DNA of 44,646 bases from Pseudomonadota bacterium (GCA_021817985.1 JAKAFK010000023.1:1-44646), one strand, 5' to 3'; shown: positions 17,445 to 26,101, numbered from the stretch's first letter. The notes: generated by a model from the sequence alone, not told the origin. Numbers and translations: made by a program.

Positions 17445-18378
17445 GCTTTCCGAGCGTCGCCGGCAGCACCTCGCCTCGAAGGCGCAGCGCGAGCGTCGCC
17501 AAGGAAGTGGGCCAGCATGCGACCAGCCCCGCCTTGATCAGTCCCGAAACGCCGCCTTTGGCGAAATGCCTGACAAGCGGTCCCTTCCTTCCGCGGATCC
17601 AGGCATTCTTCGCTTCCTCGAGGTCAATCGAATCGAGCAGCTGAGCAATTTCGTCGCCAAATTCGCGATCGAAATTTGCATACCTCTCCCGATAATCGTT
17701 CAGCATCATCTTCGTTTCCTGCCGCAGGAGGTGGGGATACTTGAACGTCCAGCTCGACGCGTGCACGCGCCATTTGGCCAGCGGACGCGGCACGCCCGCC
17801 ACTTTCCAGTCATGGGAAATGCGACGAAAGAGGTCGGCCTCTTCGATCATATTGAAGCGCGGATCGAACCAGGGCGACTGTTTCTCGATCGCCTCCCTGC
17901 GCACGACCACGGTTTCCATCGAAAGGAAATATCTGCCCAGCAAGGTTCTGAAACATTCGCCTTCGCAGGGCAAGGCCCCATTGTAGACGACGCGCTCATG
18001 TCCGAGCTCGTTGAAGAAGATCGTGTCCGAAAAGACCAAGCCGACCTTCGCGTCGTCGAAAAACGGAATCTGGGATGCGAGCTTGTCGGGAAACCAGAGG
18101 TCGTCGCAATCGAGGAACGCGATGAACGCGCCTTTCGATTGCTCTATGGCGAGATTACGGGCTTGCCCAAGGGGCGTGAAGGTTTCGGCCAGAAAATACC
18201 GTATCCTGGGTTCGCCGAAGCTGTGCACGATATCCGCCGTGCCGTCTTCGGACTGGTTATCCCAGAAGACGATTTCCCAGTTCCGGTAGGTCTGGGAAAG
18301 GACCGACTCGATCGCGCTGGCGACATAATCTGCCACGTTGCGGCCGTTCATGATGACACTGACGAGCGCGTCGTTCAT
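17437..18378 (-). CDS. Glycosyltransferase family 2
   Basis: This 313-residue GT-A enzyme begins at once with the family strand LVSVIMNGRNVADYVASAI, then QTYRNWEIVFWDNQSEDGT, LGQARNLAIEQSKG and AFLDCDDLWFPDKL (the DxD-type metal site, about residues 90-103). The ED-type base is visible in FNMIEEADLFRRIS. The first motif has MNGRN where many family members have PxxN, a mild change. ATG 18378 overlaps the stop of the DegT gene by 4 bp (ATGA). It should act on a nucleotide sugar in the cytoplasm and build the repeat unit. The donor is unknown. Confidence 0.87.
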   Translation of the reverse strand: MNDALVSVIMNGRNVADYVASAIESVLSQTYRNWEIVFWDNQSEDGTADIVHSFGEPRIRYFLAETFTPLGQARNLAIEQSKGAFIAFLDCDDLWFPDKLASQIPFFDDAKVGLVFSDTIFFNELGHERVVYNGALPCEGECFRTLLGRYFLSMETVVVRREAIEKQSPWFDPRFNMIEEADLFRRISHDWKVAGVPRPLAKWRVHASSWTFKYPHLLRQETKMMLNDYRERYANFDREFGDEIAQLLDSIDLEEAKNAWIRGRKGPLVRHFAKGGVSGLIKAGLVACWPTSLATLALRLRGEVLPATLGKHG

Positions 18379-19502
18379 GACAGGGCTTGCCCCAGAATCG
18401 AGACCACGTGACCAATGTCGTCGTCCGCCAAATCGGGATGAAGGGGCAAGGTCAGCAATTCCGGATAGACCGATTCGGTCACGGGAAGTGGCGCGCGAGC
18501 ATGCCTGGCGTACAGGCTGAGCGTATGGTTCGGGCGGTAATGCACCCCCGTTTCGACGCCTTGGTCCTTCATCCGGGAACGCAGCCCGTTCCTGTCGGCC
18601 AGTCCATCGATGCGGACCGGAAAGATATGCGGGACGACGGCACCGAAATCCGAGAGAATGGGGCGGATGCGCGGGCTGTTCGAAAGACGGCGAACGTAAG
18701 CGGCCGCGAGTTGCTGTCGGCGGCCCGCCAATTCGGCCCGCCTCGAAAGCTGGGCATGCCCAATGGCGGCCATGAGGTTGCTCATGTGATAACGCCAGCC
18801 CTGGGCGGTGACATCGAAGTCCCAGCTCCTGGCGCCACTGAATCGGGCCAAGGTGTCGTTTTCGACGCCGAGGAGACGCGCGTCGCGGACGCGGCGCAAG
18901 ACCTCCTGATCCGAGGTCACGATGCAGCCGCCTTCGCCGGACGTGATGTTCTTGATGCCATCAAAGCTGAAGCAGGCGATGTCCCCCTTCGCCCCAACGG
19001 GGGATCCCTGGTGGACTGTTCCGAAGGCGTGCGCCGCATCCTCTATCACGCGAAGGCCGTGCCGACCGGCAAATGCGTAGATCTCATCGAGACGCCCAAC
19101 GCCGCCAGCGTAATGGACCGGCATGATCGCCTTCGTGCGAACGGACATCCGCTGCCCGAGATCGGAAGGGTTCAGCGTGCACGAACCGGCGTCAATGTCG
19201 CACGCCACCGGAATGGCGCCAGTCGCCGAAATGGCCTGGAATGAAGCCACATAGGTGAGCGAGGGGACAAGCACCTCGTCTTCTTCGCCGATTCCGGCGG
19301 CCTGCAGGGCGAGCTGCAGCGCAGCGGTTCCGTTCACGACGCACACCGCCGGCCGGCCGAAGTAGGCGCCCAACGCCTCTTCGAATTGCTGCACGGCCGC
19401 TCCCATGCCGAGATGCTCGCGGTCAAGCACTGCCATCACCGCCCGCTTTTCTGCGTCGCCGATACAGGATTTCGACAGCCGGATGAGCCTGGGCCCGGTC
19501 AC
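18375..19502 (-). CDS. DegT/DnrJ/EryC1 sugar aminotransferase
   Basis: This PLP-dependent aminotransferase of about 375 residues is in the nucleotide-sugar class. Its motifs are standard: VVNGTAALQLALQAAGIG, VPSLTYVASFQAI, VIEDAAHAFGTVH and the Lys motif FDGIKNITSGEGG at about residues 178-190. Such enzymes aminate a 4-keto or 3-keto deoxy sugar. It sits directly after rfbF, so the likely substrate is a CDP-linked keto-deoxyhexose made by RfbF and RfbG, or the UDP-4-keto sugar from the dehydratase at 6470. I chose GTG 19502, which makes a GTGA overlap with the rfbF stop. An ATG at 19574 lies inside rfbF and is unlikely. It lacks the iron-sulfur cysteines that would mark RfbH (ddhC), as far as I can see. 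Confidence 0.88.
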   Translation of the reverse strand: MTGPRLIRLSKSCIGDAEKRAVMAVLDREHLGMGAAVQQFEEALGAYFGRPAVCVVNGTAALQLALQAAGIGEEDEVLVPSLTYVASFQAISATGAIPVACDIDAGSCTLNPSDLGQRMSVRTKAIMPVHYAGGVGRLDEIYAFAGRHGLRVIEDAAHAFGTVHQGSPVGAKGDIACFSFDGIKNITSGEGGCIVTSDQEVLRRVRDARLLGVENDTLARFSGARSWDFDVTAQGWRYHMSNLMAAIGHAQLSRRAELAGRRQQLAAAYVRRLSNSPRIRPILSDFGAVVPHIFPVRIDGLADRNGLRSRMKDQGVETGVHYRPNHTLSLYARHARAPLPVTESVYPELLTLPLHPDLADDDIGHVVSILGQALS

Positions 19503-20263
19503 TTCTGCCACGGGGCATCTCCTTGCTGCCACAACGACTCGAGCAAATCCCTGTCCCGCTTGGTATCCATGCACTGCCAGAAGCCCTCGTGCCGGTAGGC
19601 CATCAGTTCACCCATTCCCGCGACACGTTCCATCGGCTCACGCTCGAGCACGGTTTCATCGCCCTCGATCAACTCGAAAAATTCCGGCTCGATCACAAAA
19701 TAGCCACCGTTGATCCAGCCTTGCGCCGTCTGCGGCTTTTCACGGAAGGACGCGACTCTCTCGCCGCTCATCTCCAGTTCGCCGAAGCGGGCACCCGGAT
19801 GCACGGCCGAGACTGTCACCATCTTGCCGTGGCTGCGGTGGAAGGCGACCAGCGCATCGAGATCCACGTCGGCCAAGCCGTCGCCGTATGTCAGCAGAAA
19901 GGTTTCGTTGCCGACAAAGCGCTGGAGCCGTTTCACTCTGCCGCCCGTCATCGACTCGAGTCCCGTATGCACCAGGGTGACCCGCCAGTCGGTATCGTCC
20001 GTTTGGTGCGGCTGGATCGCCCCCGTCGCCAGATCCACCGTGAAATCGGCATTCAGCGAACGGTAGTGCAGGAAGTATTCCTTGATGACTTCGGCCTTGT
20101 AGCCTAAGGCCACGTAGAAATCCTTGTGCCCGAAATGCGCATACGTGCGCATGATGTGCCAGAGGATAGGCCGCCCGCCCACGGTGACCATGGGCTTGGG
20201 TATCGTTTCCGTGTATTCGGACAGCCGGGTGCCATAGCCGCCGGCAAGAATGACGACCTTCAA
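19499..20263 (-). CDS. rfbF: Glucose-1-phosphate cytidylyltransferase
   Basis: This 254-residue enzyme matches the full length of RfbF/DdhA. It makes CDP-glucose from glucose-1-phosphate and CTP. Motifs are VVILAGGYGTRLSEYT at the N-terminus with IPKPMVTVGGRPILWHIM (nucleotide-binding and catalytic Lys), then YGDGLADVDLDALVAFH, and near the C-terminus the family run FWQCMDTKRDRDLLESLW. The start ATG 20263 overlaps the cupin gene stop by 4 bp (ATGA). With rfbG two genes upstream, it provides the CDP-4-keto-6-deoxyglucose branch of the operon. Confidence 0.95.
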   Translation of the reverse strand: MKVVILAGGYGTRLSEYTETIPKPMVTVGGRPILWHIMRTYAHFGHKDFYVALGYKAEVIKEYFLHYRSLNADFTVDLATGAIQPHQTDDTDWRVTLVHTGLESMTGGRVKRLQRFVGNETFLLTYGDGLADVDLDALVAFHRSHGKMVTVSAVHPGARFGELEMSGERVASFREKPQTAQGWINGGYFVIEPEFFELIEGDETVLEREPMERVAGMGELMAYRHEGFWQCMDTKRDRDLLESLWQQGDAPWQK

Positions 20264-20694
20264 GTCCTACTCCCCCAGTCGAAGCGGATGTCGTCCCTGT
20301 CCTTGCGCTCGACCTCCGAGGGGTCGTGCTCTATGTCCGCCACATTCAGCAGCAGGCTCAAAGGCGCGGCAAGGCCCTGAAACCCGAACCAAAGGCCGGG
20401 GGGGACCGTCATCCTGCAGTAGTGGTCTTCGCCGGTTTCGAGTTCGCGGAAACGATGCTCGTCGTCCACGAAAACGAAGCGGACGCGTCCGATGGGGACG
20501 ACAAGATTGAGCGTCATTCTTGTGTGACGCTTCCATGCCTTGACGAAGCCCAGCTCGATCATCGAAAAATAGGCTTCGCCAAAATCGGAGAACCCCGGAT
20601 CGCTGCGCTTGATGGCATGCAGCACGTCGCCTCCCGCCACGGGCACGCGCCTCAATGGGGTCAGCACGATGTCGTCGACGCTCACTTTGCCCAT
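20260..20694 (-). CDS. Cupin, dTDP-4-dehydrorhamnose 3,5-epimerase-like, short
   Basis: This 144-residue protein looks like a shortened RmlC-type cupin (full-length enzymes are about 180). Seen features are LHAIKRSDPGFSDFGEAYFS, then VKAWKRHTRM with His57 where RmlC has the GLHxQ catalytic His, IGRVRFVFVDD, and the second-half motif VPPGLWFGF at 97-105 where RmlC usually has PxGFAHGF. The second-half His is thus Trp/Phe here. It lies between rfbG and rfbF, so the substrate is probably CDP-4-keto-6-deoxyglucose, and the reaction an epimerisation or ketoisomerisation. This is inference from context. ATG 20694 overlaps the rfbG stop by 13 bp. The longer open frame upstream is a shadow of rfbG. 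Confidence 0.78.
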   Translation of the reverse strand: MGKVSVDDIVLTPLRRVPVAGGDVLHAIKRSDPGFSDFGEAYFSMIELGFVKAWKRHTRMTLNLVVPIGRVRFVFVDDEHRFRELETGEDHYCRMTVPPGLWFGFQGLAAPLSLLLNVADIEHDPSEVERKDRDDIRFDWGSRT

Positions 20695-21800
20695 GCCAGC
20701 CCTTGCTCCTGGGCGGATCGGACATAGGCTTCGATCTGCTGCAATGAGAAATCGGCGATCGAACGGTCCGGTTGTTCGTAGTAGCGGCGATACCAGAGCG
20801 CCGTCTCGCGCACAGTGGCTTCGAAGTCCCAAACCGCATGCCAGCGCAGATGATGCAAGGCCTTGTCGCAATTCAATTTCAGCAACCCGGATTCGTAGGG
20901 TCCCCCATGCTGCGCCGAGACGTCTTCCCAGCGCACTTGATCCCAGTGGCGAGCCATCTCGGCAACCAGTTCGCCGACGGTGTAGTTTTGTCGCGCGGGG
21001 GGGCCGAAATTGAAGGGTTCGCCGTGAAGTTCCGGGTCGTCGTTCAATGCCATCGCGAGATCGAGGTAGCCGCTCAAGGGCTCGAGCACATGCTGCCACG
21101 GCCGGGTTGCCGCGGGGTTGCGCAAAGGCACGCTATGTCCGGCCGCCCAGGCTCGCACGCAGTCGGGCACGATCCGGTTCTCGGCCCAGTCCCCCCCGCC
21201 GATCACGTTGCCGGCCCGGCCCACGCCGACGCGAATTTTGCCGTCCTTGGGAAAATAGGAGCGCACATAGGAGCGTATCGCGATCTCCGCCGCGCCTTTC
21301 GACGCGCTGTAAGGGTCCGGCCCGCCCAACTTGTCCGTTTCCCGGTAGCCCCAAACCCATTCGGTATTGTCGTAGCACTTGTCGCTCGTCACGAACACCG
21401 CAGTACAGGGCCTGTCGAGTCCGCGCAACGCCTCCAGCACGTGGATCGTGCCCATCGTGTTGGTTTGCCAGGTTTCGACCGGGTCCGCATAAGAACGCCT
21501 GACCAGCGGCTGAGCCGCCAGGTGAAAGACGAAGTCGGGCTGGATTTGCCCCACCAGGATCTTCAGCGCCGCCGCATCCCGGATGTCGAGTCTTCGGTCA
21601 TCGATCCGGCCCGCGAGCCTCGCCGCCACGAAATGGGAAGGATCGGACGGAACGTCGGCGGAAACGCCGACGACCTTCGCGCCCAGGCTCGCGAGCCAAA
21701 GGCTAAGCCATGAGCCCTTGAAGCCGGTGTGTCCGGTCACCAGAGCCGTCTTCCCGGCGAAACAGCTCCTGAAAATGCTATTCAACGCGCGTCCATGCAT
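20682..21800 (-). CDS. rfbG: CDP-glucose 4,6-dehydratase
   Basis: This extended SDR enzyme of about 372 residues converts CDP-glucose to CDP-4-keto-6-deoxyglucose with bound NAD. Visible motifs are VTGHTGFKGSWLSLWL at about residues 20-35 (the RfbG form of the GxxGxxG site), FHLAAQPLVRRSYADPVET, VFVTSDKCYDN and the active-site YSASKGAAE (YxxxK) at about 165. These runs are characteristic of RfbG/DdhB rather than RmlB. The start could be ATG 21800 (19-bp overlap with the upstream DegT gene), TTG 21785 (TTGA overlap) or ATG 21833. The family N-terminus begins near FAGKTALVTG, so any fits. It is the committed step of the CDP-deoxyhexose branch. Confidence 0.93.
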   Translation of the reverse strand: MHGRALNSIFRSCFAGKTALVTGHTGFKGSWLSLWLASLGAKVVGVSADVPSDPSHFVAARLAGRIDDRRLDIRDAAALKILVGQIQPDFVFHLAAQPLVRRSYADPVETWQTNTMGTIHVLEALRGLDRPCTAVFVTSDKCYDNTEWVWGYRETDKLGGPDPYSASKGAAEIAIRSYVRSYFPKDGKIRVGVGRAGNVIGGGDWAENRIVPDCVRAWAAGHSVPLRNPAATRPWQHVLEPLSGYLDLAMALNDDPELHGEPFNFGPPARQNYTVGELVAEMARHWDQVRWEDVSAQHGGPYESGLLKLNCDKALHHLRWHAVWDFEATVRETALWYRRYYEQPDRSIADFSLQQIEAYVRSAQEQGLAWAK

Positions 21801-23074
21801 TCGGTGAGTGAGGTGACGAGTCGCTCTGCCCATTCTGGCGCTATATTACAGGGAATGTTGATCATGTTTGGCCCCGTCTTTTCCGAAATCGGGCATTGCC
21901 CCTGCCGATAGCCGAAATTTTCGAGGGGTTCGCTGCTGGCGACGATGGGCTGCATGAACCAGGTCCACGGCAGGTCTAGAATCGGCTCCAGCCTGTTGCG
22001 AATCGCCGCGGCATGCTCCGAGGCCCAGGCAAGCCGCAACGGAATAATCTCGCGGGTGCGGTCCCGGTAGACCATGGGCATTTTTTCGCCGTGCCGCTCG
22101 AACAGATCCAGCAAGTTCTGCAATAGCGCCTTCCGCGCGTCTTTCGTTTTTTCCCATCGATCGATTTCCCGGTGGCCAATCTCCGCAAGGAAGGAAGGCA
22201 TGCGCGCCGGATAGGGATAGCTGGCGGAAACGCCCGAGCCGAAGTCTTCGTCGATGAACGGCCTTCCGGCGATGCCGGCGAACGATCGGAACCGGCTGAC
22301 CAGCCTCATTTTACCGTATTGATCGGGCCTGCAGTATTTTCGTTCAAGAATAAGCTGTTGCCAAAGCGCCTGCTGCTTCATTGCGGGCAGTGCGCCGCAG
22401 ATGGCGCGCATCGCTTCGAGGCGTTCGTAAAGGGCCGCGTCGCGGGTGTAAACGAGCCCTCCCGTCATCGTATTCAAAGGCTTGCTGTGATCGGTCGAAA
22501 ACAGGGCGGCATCGCCGAAATTGCCGCAAACGACCCCATTGACTGACGAGCCCAGAGTCAGGGCGCAGTCCTCGACCAGGAAGATGCCTTTTTCGCGGGC
22601 TAGCGCCGCAATGGGCGTAATGCGGCATGGAATGCCGAACGAATGCTGAGCCACGATCACCCGGGTTTTTCTGGACAGCACCCTGCGGATTGCATCGACC
22701 GAGGAACCGAACGTTTCCGGGTCAATGTCGGCATAGACCGGCGTGGCGCCGATCCTGAGAACCGCGTTCGCCATCACGGAGCAGGTGGCGCCCTGGAGAA
22801 TGACCTCGTCTCCTGCCCCGAGATCAAGGAGCTTCATCAGCGCGTAAAATCCCATCCTGCCTGCGGCGAAACTGACTGCACGCCCTTCGCCGATCAACCT
22901 CGCGAATCTTTGCTCGTAGCTTTTGATAGTCTCGGGATCGTCCTGTCCGACGAGTTCCCCGATTCTGCCCACCTCGGCTTCAGAAAGATAGGTGTGGCCT
23001 TGGAGGAAGCCAAATCTCGGCACTTGTCTCCATTGAGCCAGGGCCCTCCAAAGGCCGCGCAGCTTACTGATCAT
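21782..23074 (-). CDS. DegT/DnrJ/EryC1-like PLP enzyme, long divergent form
   Basis: This 430-residue protein has a DegT-type PLP fold but is longer than the usual 360-400. Motifs are AVSFAAGRMGFYALMKLLD, VILQGATCSVMANAVLRIG, FLVEDCALTLGSSV (Asp of the PLP pocket) and FSTDHSKPLNTMTGG at about residues 193-207 with the candidate PLP Lys. The Lys neighbourhood (DHSKPLNTMTGG) is of the type found in some glycan-locus members I cannot place in a characterised group. The family includes both aminotransferases and dehydratases, and the role here is open. It is translated just before rfbG and overlaps the GT4 gene upstream by 11 bp. Confidence 0.8.
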   Translation of the reverse strand: MISKLRGLWRALAQWRQVPRFGFLQGHTYLSEAEVGRIGELVGQDDPETIKSYEQRFARLIGEGRAVSFAAGRMGFYALMKLLDLGAGDEVILQGATCSVMANAVLRIGATPVYADIDPETFGSSVDAIRRVLSRKTRVIVAQHSFGIPCRITPIAALAREKGIFLVEDCALTLGSSVNGVVCGNFGDAALFSTDHSKPLNTMTGGLVYTRDAALYERLEAMRAICGALPAMKQQALWQQLILERKYCRPDQYGKMRLVSRFRSFAGIAGRPFIDEDFGSGVSASYPYPARMPSFLAEIGHREIDRWEKTKDARKALLQNLLDLFERHGEKMPMVYRDRTREIIPLRLAWASEHAAAIRNRLEPILDLPWTWFMQPIVASSEPLENFGYRQGQCPISEKTGPNMINIPCNIAPEWAERLVTSLTECMDAR

Positions 23075-24269
23075 GAAAGAAACGGGTGTAGTGGCCCGTC
23101 ATCACGGACGACTCGAATAGCGTTTCCATGCGAGCTTTGCCTGCCTGTCCCATTCGGACACGCAGATCGGCATCTTCCAACAACCCGGTCAATGCGGAGG
23201 CGAGGGACTGCGCGTCACCTGCTCGAACGATAAGGCCCGTCTCCCCATCGGCGACGACTTCCTTCATCCCGCCGAAGTCCGAACAAATCACCGGAATGCC
23301 CGCACGCATGGCTTCAACGATGACCATGCCGAAGCTCTCGAAGTTGAGCGAAGGGAGCACCAGCACATCGATCCACCGGTAAAGGGTCGGCACATCGTCC
23401 CTGAAACCGAGGAAATGCACGGGGTGTCGGGAACCGGCAGCCGATTCCCTGAGCTCGTCCGTATAGGCTTCGTCACCATTGCCGATCAACACCAGCTCGC
23501 AGGGCATGTCGACGCGCCGGAATGCTTCCATGAGGACATGCACCCCCTTACGCGGATGCAGTTCGCCGACGAAGCCGATCGTAGGGTATTCCTTTTCCCA
23601 GGGCGAGGACCGCACAACGCCGACCGGAGCAGCGGAAGCGATGCCGTTGTATACGACGTCAAGCGGTTTCCCGAAAGGATTTTGCGTCTCCAGGCTTTCC
23701 CGACATGCGTTGGAAACCGTCACGATTCGGGTGGCCGCCCTGCCGACAAGGCAGCTGCTCATGGTATTCATGAGTTTCCTGAGGCGCGACCCGGGCACGA
23801 GCGGGGTGTTGTGAATCACCAGGACCCGATTCGGAACGTTCGCCAGCGCGCCCGCATAGAGCGTCCAACGGTTCAGCATCCCCCCGGGCCACCCGCCGTT
23901 GTGGCTCAGGATCCCGCGAATGTTGTTGGCTTTCATCCATGCTGCCAGCCAAAGCAGCAGCACAACGGATTGCAGCGCAGTGAAGGGGATCAGCATAATG
24001 CGCAAAGCCAGCCTGGACCGGCGGGGCAACCCCATCAGTGCCGTGTTCAACCCATCGTTCATCAACAGTGCCGGCACTCGCCGAAGGGTCAGGTCCGCCC
24101 TGTCGGCGAATTCATGATGAAGGTACTCTCCCGCCCAATGAGAGGGATTCATCAGCACGGTAATGCGATCTCCCCCAGGCCAACGCTGGCACAGTTGCGC
24201 CAGAACGGTCACGACGCCGCTTGGAATCTTGCCCAATTCTTGTGTGACGAAAAGCAGGCGCATGGTCAT
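23064..24269 (-). CDS. Glycosyltransferase family 4
   Basis: This GT-B retaining enzyme of about 401 residues starts with MRLLFVTQELGKIPSGV, has a hydrophobic stretch (about residues 90-115, AFTALQSVVLLLWLAAW region) that may associate with the membrane, then TIGFVGELHPRKGVHVL and LNFESFGMVIVEAMRAGIP carrying E-x7-E in the donor site. Length and motifs are normal for GT4. The start is ATG 24269, which makes an ATGA overlap with the methyltransferase stop. The more distal ATG at 24323 lies within that gene. By hand count its composition (35 of 60 G+C in 23761-23820) is higher than that of the methyltransferase just upstream (26 of 60 in 24301-24360). Confidence 0.88.
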   Translation of the reverse strand: MTMRLLFVTQELGKIPSGVVTVLAQLCQRWPGGDRITVLMNPSHWAGEYLHHEFADRADLTLRRVPALLMNDGLNTALMGLPRRSRLALRIMLIPFTALQSVVLLLWLAAWMKANNIRGILSHNGGWPGGMLNRWTLYAGALANVPNRVLVIHNTPLVPGSRLRKLMNTMSSCLVGRAATRIVTVSNACRESLETQNPFGKPLDVVYNGIASAAPVGVVRSSPWEKEYPTIGFVGELHPRKGVHVLMEAFRRVDMPCELVLIGNGDEAYTDELRESAAGSRHPVHFLGFRDDVPTLYRWIDVLVLPSLNFESFGMVIVEAMRAGIPVICSDFGGMKEVVADGETGLIVRAGDAQSLASALTGLLEDADLRVRMGQAGKARMETLFESSVMTGHYTRFFHDQ

Positions 24270-24985
24270 GCATCCGGCTTTTTGAAAAGGATGGTCAGCC
24301 CTTCCGAAAATTGCGATGGCCACAGATCAATGAGCTTTGCCTTAATTTCCGACGAAAAAGGCAAGAATCGCAGGAGAGGTATGGCGGGAAAATGATGGCT
24401 AAGGTTCGCGATAGTCTGAAAACCTGTCGCTTCCCCTAGCTCAACCAAATCTTCGTACCGAAAAAATCTGATATGCGGTTGCTCCCAGCGCTTGGCATCA
24501 GGGAAATAGCCATAGGTATCAATTTCATTCTGCAGCAGGAACCGGAGCCGTCCGTGAAGGGTAAAGTGGTTAGGTACATGTGCCAGCAGAAATCCGCCTT
24601 TTTGCAACACCCTGAACGCTTCGCTCATGACAAATTCTGGATGCATGAGGTGCTCCAGAAGATCCTTGCACAGACAGAAATCGAACCGTCCAGTCTCGAA
24701 TGGCAGCAGGCTCGTGTTGAAGTCCTCGATCAGTGCAAGAGATTCAAAGCCGATCGCCTTTGCTTGCTGCAGAGCATAATCGCTGCCGTCCACCCCATGA
24801 AGAGCACATCCTGTTCTCGATTTGGCTTCCGCCGAAAAAATGCCATTGCCACAGCCTATGTCCAGCATGTTCTGGAATTCGCCTGTTCTGGCAATCAGTT
24901 CTGCCCATACCGGAGAAAAATAGTTCGCGTTGACGTCGATCTGGGCGATTTCGTCAATGTATTTTGGGGGGAAATGGTCTTGCAT
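24266..24985 (-). CDS. Class I SAM-dependent methyltransferase
   Basis: This 239-residue enzyme has the SAM-binding motif I NMLDIGCGNGIFSAEA at about residues 38-53, the acidic motif GVDGSDYAL, and FDFCLCKDLLEHLMHPE followed by LQKGGFLLAHVPN, the standard order of a Methyltransf_11/Ubie-like domain. It probably methylates a sugar of the glycan or its terminal residue. ATG 24985 has GGAG upstream. Extension to 25129 would run into the hairpin-rich non-coding region. It is the first gene of the overlapping operon read leftwards, so a promoter should lie in 24986-25483, though I cannot point to a convincing one. Its GC content is clearly lower than that of the genes downstream of it. Confidence 0.85.
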   Translation of the reverse strand: MQDHFPPKYIDEIAQIDVNANYFSPVWAELIARTGEFQNMLDIGCGNGIFSAEAKSRTGCALHGVDGSDYALQQAKAIGFESLALIEDFNTSLLPFETGRFDFCLCKDLLEHLMHPEFVMSEAFRVLQKGGFLLAHVPNHFTLHGRLRFLLQNEIDTYGYFPDAKRWEQPHIRFFRYEDLVELGEATGFQTIANLSHHFPAIPLLRFLPFSSEIKAKLIDLWPSQFSEGLTILFKKPDA

Positions 24986-25129
24986 TTCATGACTCCATGT
25001 TGCCTCATGACGCCCCGGCCGCCCTAGGCGGGTCGGCTGTCCGTAAATGACCTGTAGGCGCTCTAGCCGCGACGTCGCAATCACTACTGCACCGGTTCGC
25101 TCTATCCGAGACACTTGCCAAGTAACCAT

Positions 25130-25191
25130 CCCCCGGCAAAGCCGGGGGCTTTCGGGATTGCGGCCCCCTCAAAGGGGGCTTATCGCAATCC
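25130..25191. repeat. Two adjacent GC-rich hairpins (REP/MITE-like)
   Basis: The first hairpin is CCCCCGGC (25130-25137), loop AAA, GCCGGGGG (25141-25148), an 8-bp perfect stem. The second has an outer stem GGATTGCG (25155-25162) with CGCAATCC (25184-25191) and an inner stem GCCCCCT (25163-25169) with AGGGGGC (25173-25179), loop CAA and a 4-nt bulge. These add up to a highly stable structure in DNA or RNA. The pattern looks like a dispersed palindromic element rather than a simple terminator, since there is no T-run. Confidence 0.75.
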
Positions 25192-25286
25192 AAAGTCAAA
25201 AGCCCACCGATACAACCGCTGCGGACATATCGAACGCCGCAACACCCGGAATAGCTACTCCAGAAAATGTCGAACTTCTACTGCCA

Positions 25287-25307
25287 CCCTGGCAGAGCCG
25301 GGGGCTT
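25287..25307. repeat. Second, diverged copy of the GC-rich hairpin
   Basis: CCCTGGC (25287-25293), loop AGA, GCCGGGG (25297-25303) with one G-T wobble, followed by GCTT. It matches the hairpin at 25130 in layout (CCCnGGC, A-rich loop, GCCGGGGGCTT) and lies 157 bp further on in the same orientation, so the two are probably copies of one repeat. Confidence 0.6.
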
Positions 25308-25483
25308 CCCCTGGTAGGCTAGGCGGCGCCGAGTACGTCGCGTCGACAGTTTTGTCGTCGTAGGCGCATCACGTTTCGTCGACCGAACCGTTTTGATCTG
25401 CGCGCACTTGCGAGTCGCTCGATGAGACAGGCTCGTCATACGGGTTTCTTGTTTCCGAGCACATGATCCGAACAGTGCGGTAA

Positions 25484-26101
25484 TCAGAAATCCTTTATAA
25501 CCGGCAGCTGCCGGATGAAGCTTGCGGGATTTCCGCCCACGATGCAATTTGGGGGGACATCCTTGGAGACCACCGAGCCGGCCGCAATTATCGACGCTTT
25601 CCCTATCTTCACACCCTTCAAAATGATCGCCCGCGCGCCTATCCATGCGTCATTCTCTATTGTTATCGAACGGTGTTTCACCACGGACCAGTTCTTTGGC
25701 CTTCCTGCCATGTAATTCTGCAAATCATTCCTGCGAATGTCGGCATCCATGGAATGGCCGTCGTTGTCGAGAAGTAAGCAGTCATAGGAGATCCAGACGT
25801 TGTCGCCGATAACGACCTCGTCGGAGATCATGCACGTGGTTCCGCCGTTGATGGCCGAATTGTGTCCGATTTGTAAGCGGGCACCGGAGCGCTCGAAACA
25901 AAGAGAACCATCAATCAGCGAACCTTCGCCAACGCGAATTTCGCATTGGGATGGATCGACGTCGTCATCGAACGCGATGTTTGCGTTGAACGATGGCAGG
26001 TCAGGCACGGTGCAATTCCCAAGGGCGGCCAATGCGCGCAGACGCCGTCTTCGGCGAAGGACTGCAATCATTTTGGCGGGCAATTCCAGAAAATAGCTCA
26101 T
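25484..26101 (-). CDS. Hexapeptide-repeat (LbH) acyltransferase, WbbJ/maltose acetyltransferase type
   Basis: This 205-residue left-handed beta-helix acyltransferase carries hexapeptide repeats from about residue 55 to 185 (for example [48 protein letters not shown]) and ends [20 protein letters not shown], the common C-terminal cap of CoA-dependent sugar O-acetyltransferases. NDGHSMD in the loop has the catalytic-type His. It probably O-acetylates a sugar residue in the cytoplasm. It lies 6 bp after a sulfotransferase gene, and with the ABC exporter forms a unit of glycan-decorating genes. No upstream neighbour fixes the acceptor. Confidence 0.87.
   Translation of the reverse strand: MSYFLELPAKMIAVLRRRRRLRALAALGNCTVPDLPSFNANIAFDDDVDPSQCEIRVGEGSLIDGSLCFERSGARLQIGHNSAINGGTTCMISDEVVIGDNVWISYDCLLLDNDGHSMDADIRRNDLQNYMAGRPKNWSVVKHRSITIENDAWIGARAIILKGVKIGKASIIAAGSVVSKDVPPNCIVGGNPASFIRQLPVIKDF

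Larger units (their letters stand above)
24986..25483. other. Non-coding 498-bp stretch with strong palindromes
   Basis: No open frame here looks like a protein. Small frames on both strands read as repeats rich in Arg and Pro. The stretch holds three hairpins (described separately) and separates the methyltransferase-led operon from the acyltransferase/sulfotransferase/ABC genes. A short CGACA-GTTT-TGTCG hairpin occurs near 25350. It should contain the promoter of the leftward operon and may be the remains of an inserted repeat element. No terminal repeats of a known insertion sequence were recognised. Confidence 0.6.

Noticed and set aside
25005-25363. Small frames with Pro-Pro-Ala-Leu-Pro runs, possible transposase remnant
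   Set aside because: These are translations of the palindromic repeat, and no transposase motif is present.
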